From Alphaproteobacteria bacterium (lineage in GTDB: Bacteria > Pseudomonadota > Alphaproteobacteria > Rhizobiales > Aestuariivirgaceae): a stretch of 58,664 nucleotides of DNA. Under the pieces are notes generated by a model. It was not told the DNA's origin. It saw nothing but the letters and a program-made list of their open reading frames with translations, and did not search any database. Where the stretch lies: positions 1 through 58,664 of the forward strand of contig JAHEFB010000028.1 of assembly GCA_024640405.1 (NCBI GenBank). Direction: 5' to 3'. Below are positions 18,150 to 27,710 of this stretch, piece by piece. Each line of letters begins with the position of its first letter. Within the stretch, counting starts at the first letter, position 1. The position numbers and the translations under genes were made by a program.

Positions 18150-19225
18150 ACCGGTTTGTCGCAGACCACCAGTTTTGACAGGAACACCGGGCGGCTTTCG
18201 CAATGGGTCAAACCTGCTTCACCGAATAAATCGGCCAGGTTTTCCTTTATGTAACTGCCGTAATAGGGTTCGTGAAAATTCACCGGGAATGACTGCAGCA
18301 TGCCGTCAAAACCCTCAACGTCGCCCAGTTGCAGCGAATCCATGAAAATCAGCCGACCGCCCGGCTTCAGGACGCGGGCAAACTCTTTTGCGATAATGCG
18401 CCGGACCTTGGGCGGCACTTCATGGAACAGGTAGATGGATGTCACCACATCCAGAGATGCATCTGCAAACGGCAGTTTTTCGGCGTTTGCGGCTTCATAA
18501 TTGACAGACGAATAGTCCTTCAGATGCCGTCTGGCTTCACTCAAATACGCATCGGACAAATCTGACAGGGTCAGGTCAATGCGCGGATAGGCCTGCTTTA
18601 TGAACCGGCCGAACCTGCCGGTACCACAGGCGATGTCGGCTATTCTGGTTTTCCGCTGGTCCCGGCCCTTCATGAAGTCAGCCAATGGAACAAGACACTC
18701 GCGGCGCATGGCGTTGGTGGAGCCTGAAAACAGCACTTCGGTTTGCATATCGTAGATTTCAGCGCTGTCTTCGGTCAGATATCCGCCGGTCTGATAGTGA
18801 AAATTCTGCAAAAAATAGGCCGGCAGTTCCTCCGCCTTGTCGGGCGAATAAACCTCGGTGCCCTCGCCATTTGCCTTGCGCTCGGCGGCAACCGGCACAT
18901 CGGCCAGAAAGGCGCGGGAGGTTTTCAGCAGGCGTGCCGGCGAACCGTCAGCGTCTCGCGGCAACGGATAATATCCAGCCGCAACATTGTCGAGATCACG
19001 CTGAAATGTGCCGGCCAGACCACGCAGCAATCGCTCCATGCCGGGGCCCTTTTGACGCGGTTTGTCACGGGTAACCTCGGATACACCGGGTTTGGTCTTG
19101 CGAAATTGACCTGCCGCCAGCCCGTGCCCCATATACCATGCAACCCGGGCACCCTGCCGGGCGGTGTAGGCCAGTTTTTCCAGTCGTGTCAGCATGATCT
19201 GACCAATGTGCGCTTTGGCCGACAT
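18146..19225 (-). CDS. Class I SAM-dependent methyltransferase
   Basis: Protein of 359 residues. The C-terminal half is a Rossmann methyltransferase with SAM motif I in IADIACGTGRFGRF (about residue 195), the acidic residue in TLSDLSDAY, ANAEKLPFADASLDVV, and FARVLKPGGRLIF. The N-terminal 150 residues are not a family I recognise; they include a charged segment and the YFLQNFHYQTGGYLTE region seen in related proteins. Substrate unknown. The gene converges with the HAD gene and overlaps it by four bases. Confidence 0.82.
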   Translation of the reverse strand: MSAKAHIGQIMLTRLEKLAYTARQGARVAWYMGHGLAAGQFRKTKPGVSEVTRDKPRQKGPGMERLLRGLAGTFQRDLDNVAAGYYPLPRDADGSPARLLKTSRAFLADVPVAAERKANGEGTEVYSPDKAEELPAYFLQNFHYQTGGYLTEDSAEIYDMQTEVLFSGSTNAMRRECLVPLADFMKGRDQRKTRIADIACGTGRFGRFIKQAYPRIDLTLSDLSDAYLSEARRHLKDYSSVNYEAANAEKLPFADASLDVVTSIYLFHEVPPKVRRIIAKEFARVLKPGGRLIFMDSLQLGDVEGFDGMLQSFPVNFHEPYYGSYIKENLADLFGEAGLTHCESRPVFLSKLVVCDKPV

Positions 19226-19466
19226 GATTTCAAGAAGTGCTGTGTCCGCGTGATCGTGTGCCAGGGTGTGTATTCATAAACAGGCCCGCCATTCTGTTAG
19301 CTTCGTGATGCTCGTTTTCCAGGGGCAGGCCGGCCTGGCTCGTTGCCCCCAACCTCTGCAACGTACCATAAATGCCCGTCGAGTTGGCTTCACCTCTTGG
19401 ATGGACACCGGGCGGGTTCGCACTTAACTTTGCAACCGTGATGTAGGGAGGCAGGTACTCGTTTCA

Positions 19467-21365
19467 ATGAATGAGGCAAGCGTAGAGAGGAGACTGGCGG
19501 CGATCCTGGCTGCCGATGTCGTTGGCTACTCACGGCTGATGGGCGACGATGAGGCCGGAACGCGTGCCCGATTCAATGCGCACTGCAACGAACTTATAGT
19601 GCCTGCAATCGATCGGAGACGTGGTCGCATCGTCAAGGACCTTGGCGACGGGCTGTTGGTTGAGCTTCCGAGCGTAGTCGATGCTGTTGAGTGTGCCGCG
19701 GAAATTCAGAATGGAATGGCAGAGCGCAACGCCGGCCAGGCCGAAGGAAAACGAATTGACTTCAGAATTGGTATCAATGTCGGTGACGTGATCGTCGAAG
19801 GCGACGACATTCATGGCGACGGGGTGAATGTTGCCGCACGCCTCGAAGCGCTTGCTGAGCCGGGAGGAATCTGCATATCACGCAGCGCTCGGGACCAAAT
19901 CCGAGATAAACTCGACTTCCAGCTGCTGGACATGGGAGAGGTCGAAGTCAAAAACATATCCCGGCCAGTCAGAGTGTTTCGGCTCCTCAGCGACCAGACC
20001 GCCGCCGTCCTGCCGCGAATTCAAAAACATGCGTTTGCACGACAAATTCGGTATGCAGTTTTTACCATCGTTGCCATCGGCGTAGTACTGGCGAGCTGGA
20101 TGGCACTCCGCGAGTTTCCAGCATTCTACGCCGAGGGCCCGCCATCGTTGGACAGCCCGCACCTGTCGATAGCCGTGCTGCCTTTTGCCAACCTTAGTGG
20201 TGACAAGGATCGGGATTACTTTGCCGATGCACTTACCGAGGATTTGACCGCAGACCTGTCACGGATATCCGGCAGCTTTATCATATCGCGAAACACTGCC
20301 GCGACCTACAGGGGTCGAAACGTGAACGCAAAGCAGGTGGCTCAGGAGCTCAATGTCAAATATCTGTTGGAGGGAACAATACGGAGTGCCCGTGATTCAA
20401 TCCGTGTCGGTGTCCAGCTCACCGATGGCGAGACTGGTCAACAAGTCTGGTCCGAGCGCTTTGAGAAATCGGCCGGCGACATGTATACGTTCCAGAACGA
20501 GGTGACTGGCAGAATTGCCCGCACGCTGAACCTCGAGCTCAAGGATGCGGAGAGCCGTCAGGTGGCTCGAGGCGATCTCGGCAACGCCGAAGCTGCCGAT
20601 CTTGCACTGCGGGCCTGGGCTGAGCTTTGGACTAGACCACAGGCTCGCGAAACCAACGACAGAGCGCTGGATTACCTCGAGCGCGCTCTGAAGATCGACC
20701 CGGAAAACTCTGAGGCAAATGGAGTTGCAGCATACGCATATGCACGAGCAGCAACTTATGGGTGGGGCCTGCCGCGCCGGGAGGCAATCAAACTGGGAAT
20801 CACCTTTGGCGTGAGATCGGTACAGCTCGACCCCAAAAACGCTGACGCTGTTTATGCCTTGGGGTTTCTGCACTATCTGGCGGGGGAAACTCAGAAATCG
20901 CAAGAACAGTTGCGACTGTGTATTGAACTCAACCGCAATCACGCGCCAGCTTACTTCTTTAATGGTCTGAATCTAATTCGCCTCGGCCGCCCCCGCGATG
21001 CGATTTCCTGGATTGAACGGGCGTTCAAACTGAGCCCGCGCGACCCATTGCGTTCAGTTTGGTACGGCGCGATAGGACGTGCCCAGGTTCTGATGGAAGA
21101 TGACGCCAAGGCCATAGAAACAGCAAAGAGGGGTATCGCAGCCAACCCCAAACACCCCCACAATTATGCTGTGCTCGCCAGTGCATATGCCCTTCGTGGA
21201 GAGTTGAGCAATGCTCAAACAGCAACTCAGGAATTTCTCCAACTGCAACCGGGAATGACAGCCAGTCAGTATTGGCGAAATGTCGCCTCTGCTGATCCAG
21301 TTGCCTTGAAGGCATATGAGAGGCTGATAGTGGGTCTGCGGAAAGCCGGTCTGCCGGATTCATGA
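19467..21365 (+). CDS. Class III nucleotidyl cyclase with TolB-like and TPR domains
   Basis: Protein of 632 residues. Residues 8-175 form a class III cyclase domain with the two metal Asp residues (D17 in LAADVVGYSRLM, D61 in LGDGLLVEL) and the transition-state Asn/Arg pair (N121 and R125 in VNVAARLEAL), so it looks catalytically competent. A transmembrane segment lies at about 196-213. Residues 230-345 form the TolB/FlgO-like domain (IAVLPFANLSGD, YLLEGTIRS), and TPR repeats fill 380-600. Such proteins are common and multi-copy in Rhizobiales and are thought to make cAMP in response to unknown signals. A GGGAGG lies about 15 bases before the ATG, rather far. A broken gene of the same architecture lies at 25916-26281. 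Confidence 0.88.
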   Translation: MNEASVERRLAAILAADVVGYSRLMGDDEAGTRARFNAHCNELIVPAIDRRRGRIVKDLGDGLLVELPSVVDAVECAAEIQNGMAERNAGQAEGKRIDFRIGINVGDVIVEGDDIHGDGVNVAARLEALAEPGGICISRSARDQIRDKLDFQLLDMGEVEVKNISRPVRVFRLLSDQTAAVLPRIQKHAFARQIRYAVFTIVAIGVVLASWMALREFPAFYAEGPPSLDSPHLSIAVLPFANLSGDKDRDYFADALTEDLTADLSRISGSFIISRNTAATYRGRNVNAKQVAQELNVKYLLEGTIRSARDSIRVGVQLTDGETGQQVWSERFEKSAGDMYTFQNEVTGRIARTLNLELKDAESRQVARGDLGNAEAADLALRAWAELWTRPQARETNDRALDYLERALKIDPENSEANGVAAYAYARAATYGWGLPRREAIKLGITFGVRSVQLDPKNADAVYALGFLHYLAGETQKSQEQLRLCIELNRNHAPAYFFNGLNLIRLGRPRDAISWIERAFKLSPRDPLRSVWYGAIGRAQVLMEDDAKAIETAKRGIAANPKHPHNYAVLASAYALRGELSNAQTATQEFLQLQPGMTASQYWRNVASADPVALKAYERLIVGLRKAGLPDS

Positions 21366-21547
21366 TGTTTTGACCCAGCACTTCCGGTCAGGATCTGAAG
21401 CAAACAACAGAACATGTAGGGCATAGGTCCGCTTTCGCCCGCATTTCGAACATCCGATAGTGCCGTTTCAACTCATCAACTGCATGTGCTTCAAGCCCGA
21501 AAGCGGAGCCGCAATCAGCCTCTGGCAGGCGTTCACGCGTCCTCACC

Positions 21548-21796
21548 CTAATCCACATCCAAAGGCTCAGTGCCGCCGGCAGAGCCATCACTTTTCAGGG
21601 TGATCTTCTCGATCCGGGCTTCTGCCGCCTTCAGCTGCTTGTCGCAGTGGCTTTTGAGCTTTTCGCCGCGTTCGTAGATGGCGATTGAGTCTTCCAGGCT
21701 GACCTTGCCTGCCTCAAGTTTTTCGACAATGCCTTCCAGTTCGGCCAGCGCAGCCTCAAATGTCATGTCTGCGATTGCAGGCGCTTTGTCAGTCAT
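21548..21796 (-). CDS. xseB: Exodeoxyribonuclease VII small subunit
   Basis: Small acidic helical protein of 82 residues with the XseB pattern [18 protein letters not shown] and [19 protein letters not shown]. It partners XseA in single-strand DNA exonuclease VII; xseA is not in the window, as is usual. Its ATG overlaps the TGA of the histone-deacetylase-like gene by one base (TGATG), a coupling often seen in alphaproteobacteria. Confidence 0.95.
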   Translation of the reverse strand: MTDKAPAIADMTFEAALAELEGIVEKLEAGKVSLEDSIAIYERGEKLKSHCDKQLKAAEARIEKITLKSDGSAGGTEPLDVD

Positions 21797-22761
21797 CAGT
21801 ATTCATCCTCGTCAACCGGTTGTGCCGCCTCGCCCGTACCGTGCATCAGCGCTTTGACATGCACACCGACGGAGCTGGACAGTCCCGCCAGATCATACCC
21901 GCCTTCCAGCAGGGACACGATACGTCCGTCACAGTGTTTTGCAGCCAGATCCATCAATCTGAGCGTCACCCAGGCGAAATCTTCCTCTTTCAACTGCAGT
22001 GAACCCAGCGGGTCACGCTCATGGGCATCAAACCCTGCCGAAATCAGAATCAGGTCGGGCTGAAATGCATCCAAAGCCGGAAAGATCCGCGACAGCATGG
22101 CCTCGCGAAACTTGTCGCCACCGTCACCGGCACTCAGGGGCGCATTGAAGATGTTGCCTTGGCCGGTTTCTGACACTGCGCCTGAACCCGGGAACAACGG
22201 CATCTGGTGGGTAGATCCGAAAAACAGGTCCTCATCGGCCCAGAAAATGTCCTGCGTGCCATTGCCGTGATGAACATCGAAATCGACAACCGCCACGCGG
22301 TCAAGATCATAGGCTTCACGGGCGTAGTTTGCTGAAATACCAATCGACCCGAACACACAAAACCCCATAGCACGTGCGACTTCGGCATGATGCCCGGGAG
22401 GCCGGACAGCACAGAACGCATTGTTGACTTCCATATTCATCACCGCATCGACCGCGCGCGTACCGGCGCCGATGGCGCGGTATGCCGCCTCAAGGGTCGA
22501 TGCATTCATCCAGGTATCCGCATCCAGCGAAATTTCACCCTCGGTCGGGCTGGATTGCTCGATGGCGTGAACATAATCTTCCGGGTGGACGAGCAGCGCA
22601 TGCTCGCGCTGACCCATGGGCGCCTCTTCGCGGCGCAGGTCCTCAAAGTGCGGATGCGAAAGAATGCGTTCTACGGCCCGCATCCGGTCCGGACGTTCGG
22701 GATGGCCTTCAGGAGGCGCGTGTTCGGTAAAGACATCATGGTGCAGCAGCAGTGTACTCAT
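21796..22761 (-). CDS. Histone deacetylase family protein (acetoin utilisation/APAH type)
   Basis: Zinc-dependent deacetylase fold of 321 residues. Active-site segments are all present: RPPGHHAE (His pair), [11 protein letters not shown] (Asp and His zinc ligands), [13 protein letters not shown] (second Asp ligand), and EGGYDLAGL near the end. Bacterial members deacetylate acetylpolyamines or proteins; the substrate here is unknown. The ATG at 22761 starts the domain ([17 protein letters not shown]); the longer frame to 22851 has no family match. It overlaps xseB by one base. Confidence 0.9.
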   Translation of the reverse strand: MSTLLLHHDVFTEHAPPEGHPERPDRMRAVERILSHPHFEDLRREEAPMGQREHALLVHPEDYVHAIEQSSPTEGEISLDADTWMNASTLEAAYRAIGAGTRAVDAVMNMEVNNAFCAVRPPGHHAEVARAMGFCVFGSIGISANYAREAYDLDRVAVVDFDVHHGNGTQDIFWADEDLFFGSTHQMPLFPGSGAVSETGQGNIFNAPLSAGDGGDKFREAMLSRIFPALDAFQPDLILISAGFDAHERDPLGSLQLKEEDFAWVTLRLMDLAAKHCDGRIVSLLEGGYDLAGLSSSVGVHVKALMHGTGEAAQPVDEDEY

Positions 22762-22867
22762 CGAGGTGGAAGCCTTCCCGGACAATATTCCTGTAAAAAT
22801 AGAGTGTTGCGGAAAACCGTCAGCACAATCAAGCCTGCTGTGATAATTCATGCACCAGGCAACGGCG

Positions 22868-24625
22868 CTATCGAACAGCCAGCGCTTCCGGTGTCACGGC
22901 GACAATTGCTCCAGAACCGTCCCGCACCATCACCGCAAGACTTGCCACCTGTGGCAACTGCATTGCCGAGAAATAGGCCAGTAGCTGAGCATTCGTTTCA
23001 GCCTCTGGCGCATTTCGGCCCTGCGCGGCCAGCGCAGCTTTGGCCAGTCCGTAGCCTCCCAGTGTCAGACCAAACAACCGCAGAAAAGGGGTGGCAGCGG
23101 CAGCCGCCCGCTCATCATCGCTTGCCAGCCAGTCACTCATGCGGCCTGCCTCTGTCTCAAGCGATCCGATTGCCTGGGCCAACTGGTCCGCGTCAGCGCC
23201 GAGGGTGGATACCGTTTCACGCATTTCAGCGATCAGTTTCGCCATTGTCTCGCCACCCCGCAACGAGATTTTGCGGGTTACAAGATCAAGTGCCTGAATG
23301 CCGTTGGTGCCTTCGTAAATCGGGGTAATTCGGGCATCGCGCAAGTGCTGCGCTGCGCCGGTTTCCTCTATATAGCCCATGCCACCGTGCACCTGTACAC
23401 CGTCAGAGGCCACCTCAACGCCCATGTCGGTACTGAATGCCTTGGCGACCGGTGTCAGCAATGCTGCCAGATCAGCATTGTCCGCCCGTTCTTCATCGGA
23501 TGCCGCGGCCCGCGTCAGATCGATGGCGCGTGCCGCGAGAAAGCAGATCGACCTGGCAGCCTGGGTTTTGGCCTTCATATCCATCAACATGCGGCGCACA
23601 TCGGGATGTTCGATGATGAGCATCGCTTCCGTATCGCCTTTCTTGCGGCCCTGACGGCGCTCCTGAGCATAGGCGAGCGCCTGCTGATACGCGCGTTCGG
23701 CAATCGCCACACCCTGCATGCCGACATGCAGGCGCGCGTTGTTCATCATGGTGAACATGCAATTCAGCCCGCGGCCCTCAGCACCGACAAGCCAGCCGAT
23801 TGCGCCCCCGTCATCGCCAAAGCGCATGGTGCAGGTAGGTGAGGCATGAATGCCCAGCTTATGCTCAAGCCCGATGCATTTGACGTCATTGCGTCTGCCC
23901 GAACTGCCGGCGTCATCGGGCAGGAATTTCGGCACCAGAAACATCGAGATGCCGCGTATGCCATCCGGGGCATCCGGCAGGCGGGCCAGCACCAGATGAA
24001 CAATGTTCTCCGTCAGATCATGCTCACCGTAGGTGATGAAAATCTTGGTGCCGGTGATTGCATAGCTGCCGTCATCCAGCTGCTTTGCCTGTGACCTGAC
24101 ACCGGACAGGTCAGACCCCGCCTGCGGTTCGGTCAGGTTCATGGTCCCGGTCCAGTCTCCAGCCACCATCTTTGGCAGATAGAGCTGTTTCAGCTCGTCG
24201 CTGCCATGGGCCTCTATCGCCTCCACTGCCCCCTGGGTCAGCAAGGTGCCGATGCCGTAGGCATTCGATGCGGTATTCCAGAGCTCCTGGACGGCAAGTG
24301 ACACCATGGTCGGCAAGCCCTGCCCACCATGGATTTCATCGCACGGCAGGGAGGCCCAGCCCGCTTCACACCATTTCTGATAGGTGGCCTGCCATCCAGG
24401 TGCGGTTGAAACCGCGTTGGTGTCAGCATCAAGAACACAGCCATGCCGGTCACCGGCGCTGTTCATCGGTGCGATTTCGGTTGCTGCAAACTTGCCGGCC
24501 TCTTCCAGCACAGCAGCGACAACATCATCGCTCAAATCCCCGAATACACCCGACGAAATCAGGGCTGAAAGCCCGGCAACATTATTGAGCGTATCGTGCA
24601 GAGTGCTGGTGTGTGGCGAAAACAT
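22868..24625 (-). CDS. Acyl-CoA dehydrogenase, ~600-residue type with C-terminal extension
   Basis: FAD enzyme of about 585 residues, longer than ordinary acyl-CoA dehydrogenases because of an extra C-terminal domain. Landmarks are MNLTEPQAGSDLSGV (near residue 160), KIFITYGEHD, MQGVAIAERAYQQALAYA, GGMGYIEETGAAQ, and IYEGTNGIQA, which carries the catalytic-base region. The large type includes the methylmercaptopropionyl-CoA dehydrogenase DmdC and relatives acting on other short acyl-CoAs. The start at 24625 has GGGG seven bases before it. Electrons would go to ETF and then to the ETF-QO encoded at 54800. The next gene diverges. Confidence 0.9.
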   Translation of the reverse strand: MFSPHTSTLHDTLNNVAGLSALISSGVFGDLSDDVVAAVLEEAGKFAATEIAPMNSAGDRHGCVLDADTNAVSTAPGWQATYQKWCEAGWASLPCDEIHGGQGLPTMVSLAVQELWNTASNAYGIGTLLTQGAVEAIEAHGSDELKQLYLPKMVAGDWTGTMNLTEPQAGSDLSGVRSQAKQLDDGSYAITGTKIFITYGEHDLTENIVHLVLARLPDAPDGIRGISMFLVPKFLPDDAGSSGRRNDVKCIGLEHKLGIHASPTCTMRFGDDGGAIGWLVGAEGRGLNCMFTMMNNARLHVGMQGVAIAERAYQQALAYAQERRQGRKKGDTEAMLIIEHPDVRRMLMDMKAKTQAARSICFLAARAIDLTRAAASDEERADNADLAALLTPVAKAFSTDMGVEVASDGVQVHGGMGYIEETGAAQHLRDARITPIYEGTNGIQALDLVTRKISLRGGETMAKLIAEMRETVSTLGADADQLAQAIGSLETEAGRMSDWLASDDERAAAAATPFLRLFGLTLGGYGLAKAALAAQGRNAPEAETNAQLLAYFSAMQLPQVASLAVMVRDGSGAIVAVTPEALAVR

Positions 24626-24724
24626 GGACAAACCCCGGTTCGGTTTAACTTGACGAGACAGGTAGTAAAGCGGCAAGGCATGCACCTCAGACCCAAAACC
24701 GCTTCTCCATTGATACTATCCGAT

Positions 24725-25669
24725 ATGAGCCACGTCACTACCGACATTTCCGCAGCCGCGGCAGCCTTGCGCGATGGCGAGCTGGTCGCGTTTGCGACCG
24801 AAACGGTTTACGGCCTCGGTGCAAATGCCAGCAACGGGCAGGCAGTGGCCCGGATTTACGAGGCGAAAGGCAGGCCTTCCTTCAATCCGCTGATTGTACA
24901 TGTGCCGGATATCGGCGAGGCCATAAAGCTGGGCAAGTTCAACGCGGATGCACTCAAGCTGGCGGAAACCTTCTGGCCCGGCCCGTTGACGATTGTGGTT
25001 GAGAGAGCCGACGACTGCCCGGTCAGCCAACTGGCAAGTGCGGGACTGTCCTCACTGGCCATTCGGGTGCCGGGACGCGAAAGTGCACGCGAATTGCTGC
25101 GGTTGGCGGGCTGCCCGGTTGCGGCACCCAGCGCCAATATTTCGGGACAGATCAGCCCCACCAGGGCACAGCATGTCGTTACCGGGCTTGCAGACCGCAT
25201 CTGGGGGGTTCTGGATGGCGGGAACTGTGAAGTGGGCCTGGAATCGACGATCGTCAGTTGTCTGGGAGACACACCTGTTATACTGCGTCCAGGCGGCTTG
25301 TCGCGCGAGAAGCTCGAGGAAGGATTGGGCAAGCCGGTTGAAATCCAGACCGGGTCAACCAATGATCCGATTTCACCGGGCCAGCTTGCCAGTCATTATG
25401 CGCCGAATGCTGCCATGAGGCTGAACGCGAAGGAAGCCCGGCCCGGCGAAGCCTATCTGGCGTTTGGCAAACGTGAACCGGAAGCCGACATCATACGCAA
25501 TCTGTCGCCATCAAAGAACCTGCGTGAGGCGGCGGCCAACCTGTTCGCCATGCTGCACACGCTCGACATGCTGGGCGCAGAAACCATTGCCGTCGCGCCC
25601 ATCCCGGACGAGGGTCTCGGCGTGGCGATCAATGACCGCCTGTCCCGCGCAGCCGCGCCTCGGGACTAG
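24725..25669 (+). CDS. sua5: L-threonylcarbamoyladenylate synthase, Sua5 type
   Basis: Protein of 314 residues with the YrdC/TsaC domain in residues 5-195 (TETVYGLGANA, KGRPSFNPLIVH, PSANISGQISPTRAQHV) followed by a C-terminal Sua5 domain. The linker carries the typical PGQLASHYAP motif near residue 220. It makes threonylcarbamoyl-AMP for the t6A37 modification of ANN-decoding tRNAs. The ATG at 24725 is where the domain begins; the upstream open frame is antisense to the dehydrogenase gene. Divergent from that gene with 99 bases between. Confidence 0.93.
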   Translation: MSHVTTDISAAAAALRDGELVAFATETVYGLGANASNGQAVARIYEAKGRPSFNPLIVHVPDIGEAIKLGKFNADALKLAETFWPGPLTIVVERADDCPVSQLASAGLSSLAIRVPGRESARELLRLAGCPVAAPSANISGQISPTRAQHVVTGLADRIWGVLDGGNCEVGLESTIVSCLGDTPVILRPGGLSREKLEEGLGKPVEIQTGSTNDPISPGQLASHYAPNAAMRLNAKEARPGEAYLAFGKREPEADIIRNLSPSKNLREAAANLFAMLHTLDMLGAETIAVAPIPDEGLGVAINDRLSRAAAPRD

Positions 25670-25915
25670 GTGTTTGATCCCACAGTGTGGTGGTACTACT
25701 CCGTCACAATCTAGAAAGGACGACCTATGGGCCAGATATTCTCGTCGTTCAGGCTGCAATTGTGACCGAAGCGTTTGACCACGGACAATTTGGCTGCCCA
25801 CAAATGGGCACCGCTTTCTCCATAAATGGCTGAGCCATAACGCGGACCTTGCCACCCGCTCTGCGCGCACTGCCTTCAAGCAACTACAGCACCCGTTAGT
25901 CCCTGCAGACCTGAT

Positions 25916-26281
25916 CTACCCGGATCGCGCTACCCTGCAGGTGAAGGACGTAACTGTGGCGAAATCAAAGAAATCTCGAAAATGAGGCAGAGCAGTGGTC
26001 ATGCCCCCGGCAATTCCATCCGGAGCGTATTCCTGTTCGGGGTCGCCAGACATGTTGTCAAATGTCAGGACGACAATGGAGGGTATGTCGAAATGCTACT
26101 GCACAGTTGCTGGCAGGGCATCAGCCAATCCGTTCTCCAGAACCCAGCGGTAAACCCGAACGGGCTGGTCAATGTTCTTGAGATTGTGCTCACCAGCGCC
26201 TGCAAAGCATACATTGACACGATTGCCTGTGCTGTCGCGCAAAATTCCCGACATACAGATGCCGGCGGGTTGAACATCAGT
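25916..26281 (-). pseudogene. Remnant of a second class III cyclase/TolB-like gene
   Basis: On the minus strand one frame reads QPAGICMSGILRDS, then GEHNLKNIDQPVRVYRW, which is the end of a class III cyclase domain. After an in-frame TAG at 26096-26098 it continues IPSIVVLTFDNMSGDPEQEY and PDGIAGGMTTALPHFR, the start of the TolB-like domain. Both ends are lost: upstream there are stops and no cyclase catalytic core, and downstream the frame ends in a TAG at 25916. The same architecture is intact at 19467-21365, but the wording differs (DNMSGDPEQEY against ANLSGDKDRDY), so this is a different paralogue and not a copy of it. The 246 bases between this remnant and sua5 hold nothing I can identify. 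Confidence 0.8.
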
Positions 26282-26307
26282 ATTGTTTCGCTACGGCTGA
26301 AGGCACT

Positions 26308-27531
26308 TCAAACGGCGCTGTGGCGCATGGTGATATGTTCGACAATCATCCTCACCTCGTCGATGGCCGCAAGTACGGTGCCGGCTTTGAGCGATGCCGA
26401 ACTGTCCAGACCAGCAAAATAGATGCCGGAGGTCGATACGCATTTATCCTGCACCGGGTCGCCATTTTGATCTGTTGCGCCTGGAACTTGCAGCCAGTTG
26501 AAATCTCCCGCAAAACCGGTTGACCAGATGACGGTCGTAATATTCTCGGCCAGAAGGTCCAGTTCAAGGATCGGAGGGCTTGGAAAACGAGGCGGGACAG
26601 TCTCCGCCGGATCGGGCTGCGGATCTGAAGCAACGATCCCATTCTGTTCAATATGCTCGTCTATTTCTCGGCGAAGTTCTTCGGACATCCGGTCGCCGTA
26701 TCGCACGCTGTCAGCTAACGTGTCAGAGATTGTCAGCCTTCCATTCTCTTTCGCTCCGTTGATCCGGCCCAGAAGCGTAATACCCATGGCGCTCAGAGAT
26801 TGCAGGCTGATTGTATGAGTTGCTCCAATTAGGCCCCGACCGGCTGATGTCTCGCGTGGTTTGGCCATCCGACCGGTCTCCGTCAGCCAAAGGAAGATGT
26901 CGCGATTTCTGTAGGTGCGCGGAACACGACCATTTCTTCCTGTAGACAGGAAAACGCGTCGACCGGATTGCGCCAAATCCTCAGCTATCTGGCCACCGGA
27001 ATTTCCGCAACCGATCACGAGTATGGCTCCTTCAGGCAGTGAGCTTGCATCCCGATAGTCCGATCCGTCGATTTGATTGACGGTATCCGGAAGTTTCGAC
27101 GTCAACCGTGGCCGCCGGGGAATGTTCAGGTTTCCCGTAGCCGCAACAACCGTCCGTGCGATGAATTTTCCCAACCCGGTCAATACGGTGAAATGATCGT
27201 CGAAGGGTTGAACAGCGATGACCCCCGTATTCTCATGAACTGGAAGCTCATTTCGGCGTGCATATCCCTCGACCATCGCCACAAACTCGTTGCACGTCAT
27301 GTAGCCTTCCGGCTCGCTGCCCTGATAACGGTCGCCCGGCAGAACGGTCATGACATTTGGCGTATTCATCCGAAACGAGGACCATCGCTGGGAACGCCAG
27401 GTTTCGCAAATACGACTGCGCTCGAAGACTTTATGGCGCAAGCCAGCCTGCATTAGCGCAAAACTGACACTGATGCCGGCCCAGCCTGCGCCAATAACAG
27501 CAACATCCAGATCGGCAAACTTGTCGTTCAT
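26308..27531 (-). CDS. Flavin-containing monooxygenase-like NAD(P)/FAD oxidoreductase
   Basis: Protein of about 407 residues with an N-terminal FAD-binding motif VAVIGAGWAGIS (residues 10-21) and a second dinucleotide motif VIGCGNSGGQIAEDLA near residue 175. Together with VVAATGNLNIPRRP and VIWSTGFAGDFNWL these mark the FMO/CzcO-like flavoprotein family. Such enzymes oxygenate small lipophilic substrates or act as Baeyer-Villiger enzymes; the substrate is unknown. The ATG at 27531 has AAAGGATA close upstream. It lies between the cyclase remnant and a DUF1326 gene on the same strand, in a patch that looks accessory. Confidence 0.85.
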   Translation of the reverse strand: MNDKFADLDVAVIGAGWAGISVSFALMQAGLRHKVFERSRICETWRSQRWSSFRMNTPNVMTVLPGDRYQGSEPEGYMTCNEFVAMVEGYARRNELPVHENTGVIAVQPFDDHFTVLTGLGKFIARTVVAATGNLNIPRRPRLTSKLPDTVNQIDGSDYRDASSLPEGAILVIGCGNSGGQIAEDLAQSGRRVFLSTGRNGRVPRTYRNRDIFLWLTETGRMAKPRETSAGRGLIGATHTISLQSLSAMGITLLGRINGAKENGRLTISDTLADSVRYGDRMSEELRREIDEHIEQNGIVASDPQPDPAETVPPRFPSPPILELDLLAENITTVIWSTGFAGDFNWLQVPGATDQNGDPVQDKCVSTSGIYFAGLDSSASLKAGTVLAAIDEVRMIVEHITMRHSAV

Positions 27532-27710
27532 AACTATCCTTTGCGATAGCACGTTGGTCTGGGTTTTGAAGGATACAGTCAGGGGAAACGTCGTGCAGCA
27601 AATTTTTGACTACTATTCGCCCAACTCGCCGAATTGTTGTCATGACGGGGTCATGTTTGCCAAGTCCAGACGCCCGGGATGCCGGAAATGGCTGCGATTG
27701 AATGGCCAAT

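Noticed and set aside
25726..25915. Possible insertion-sequence remnant starting ATGGGCCAGATA
   Set aside because: The first codons resemble the MGQ start of some transposases, but the frame stops after twelve residues, and no inverted ends or further transposase similarity could be seen.
25982..26422. 146-residue plus-strand frame
   Set aside because: It is antisense to the cyclase remnant and to the end of the monooxygenase gene. Its translation has no coherent domain, while the minus strand reads as a recognisable family.
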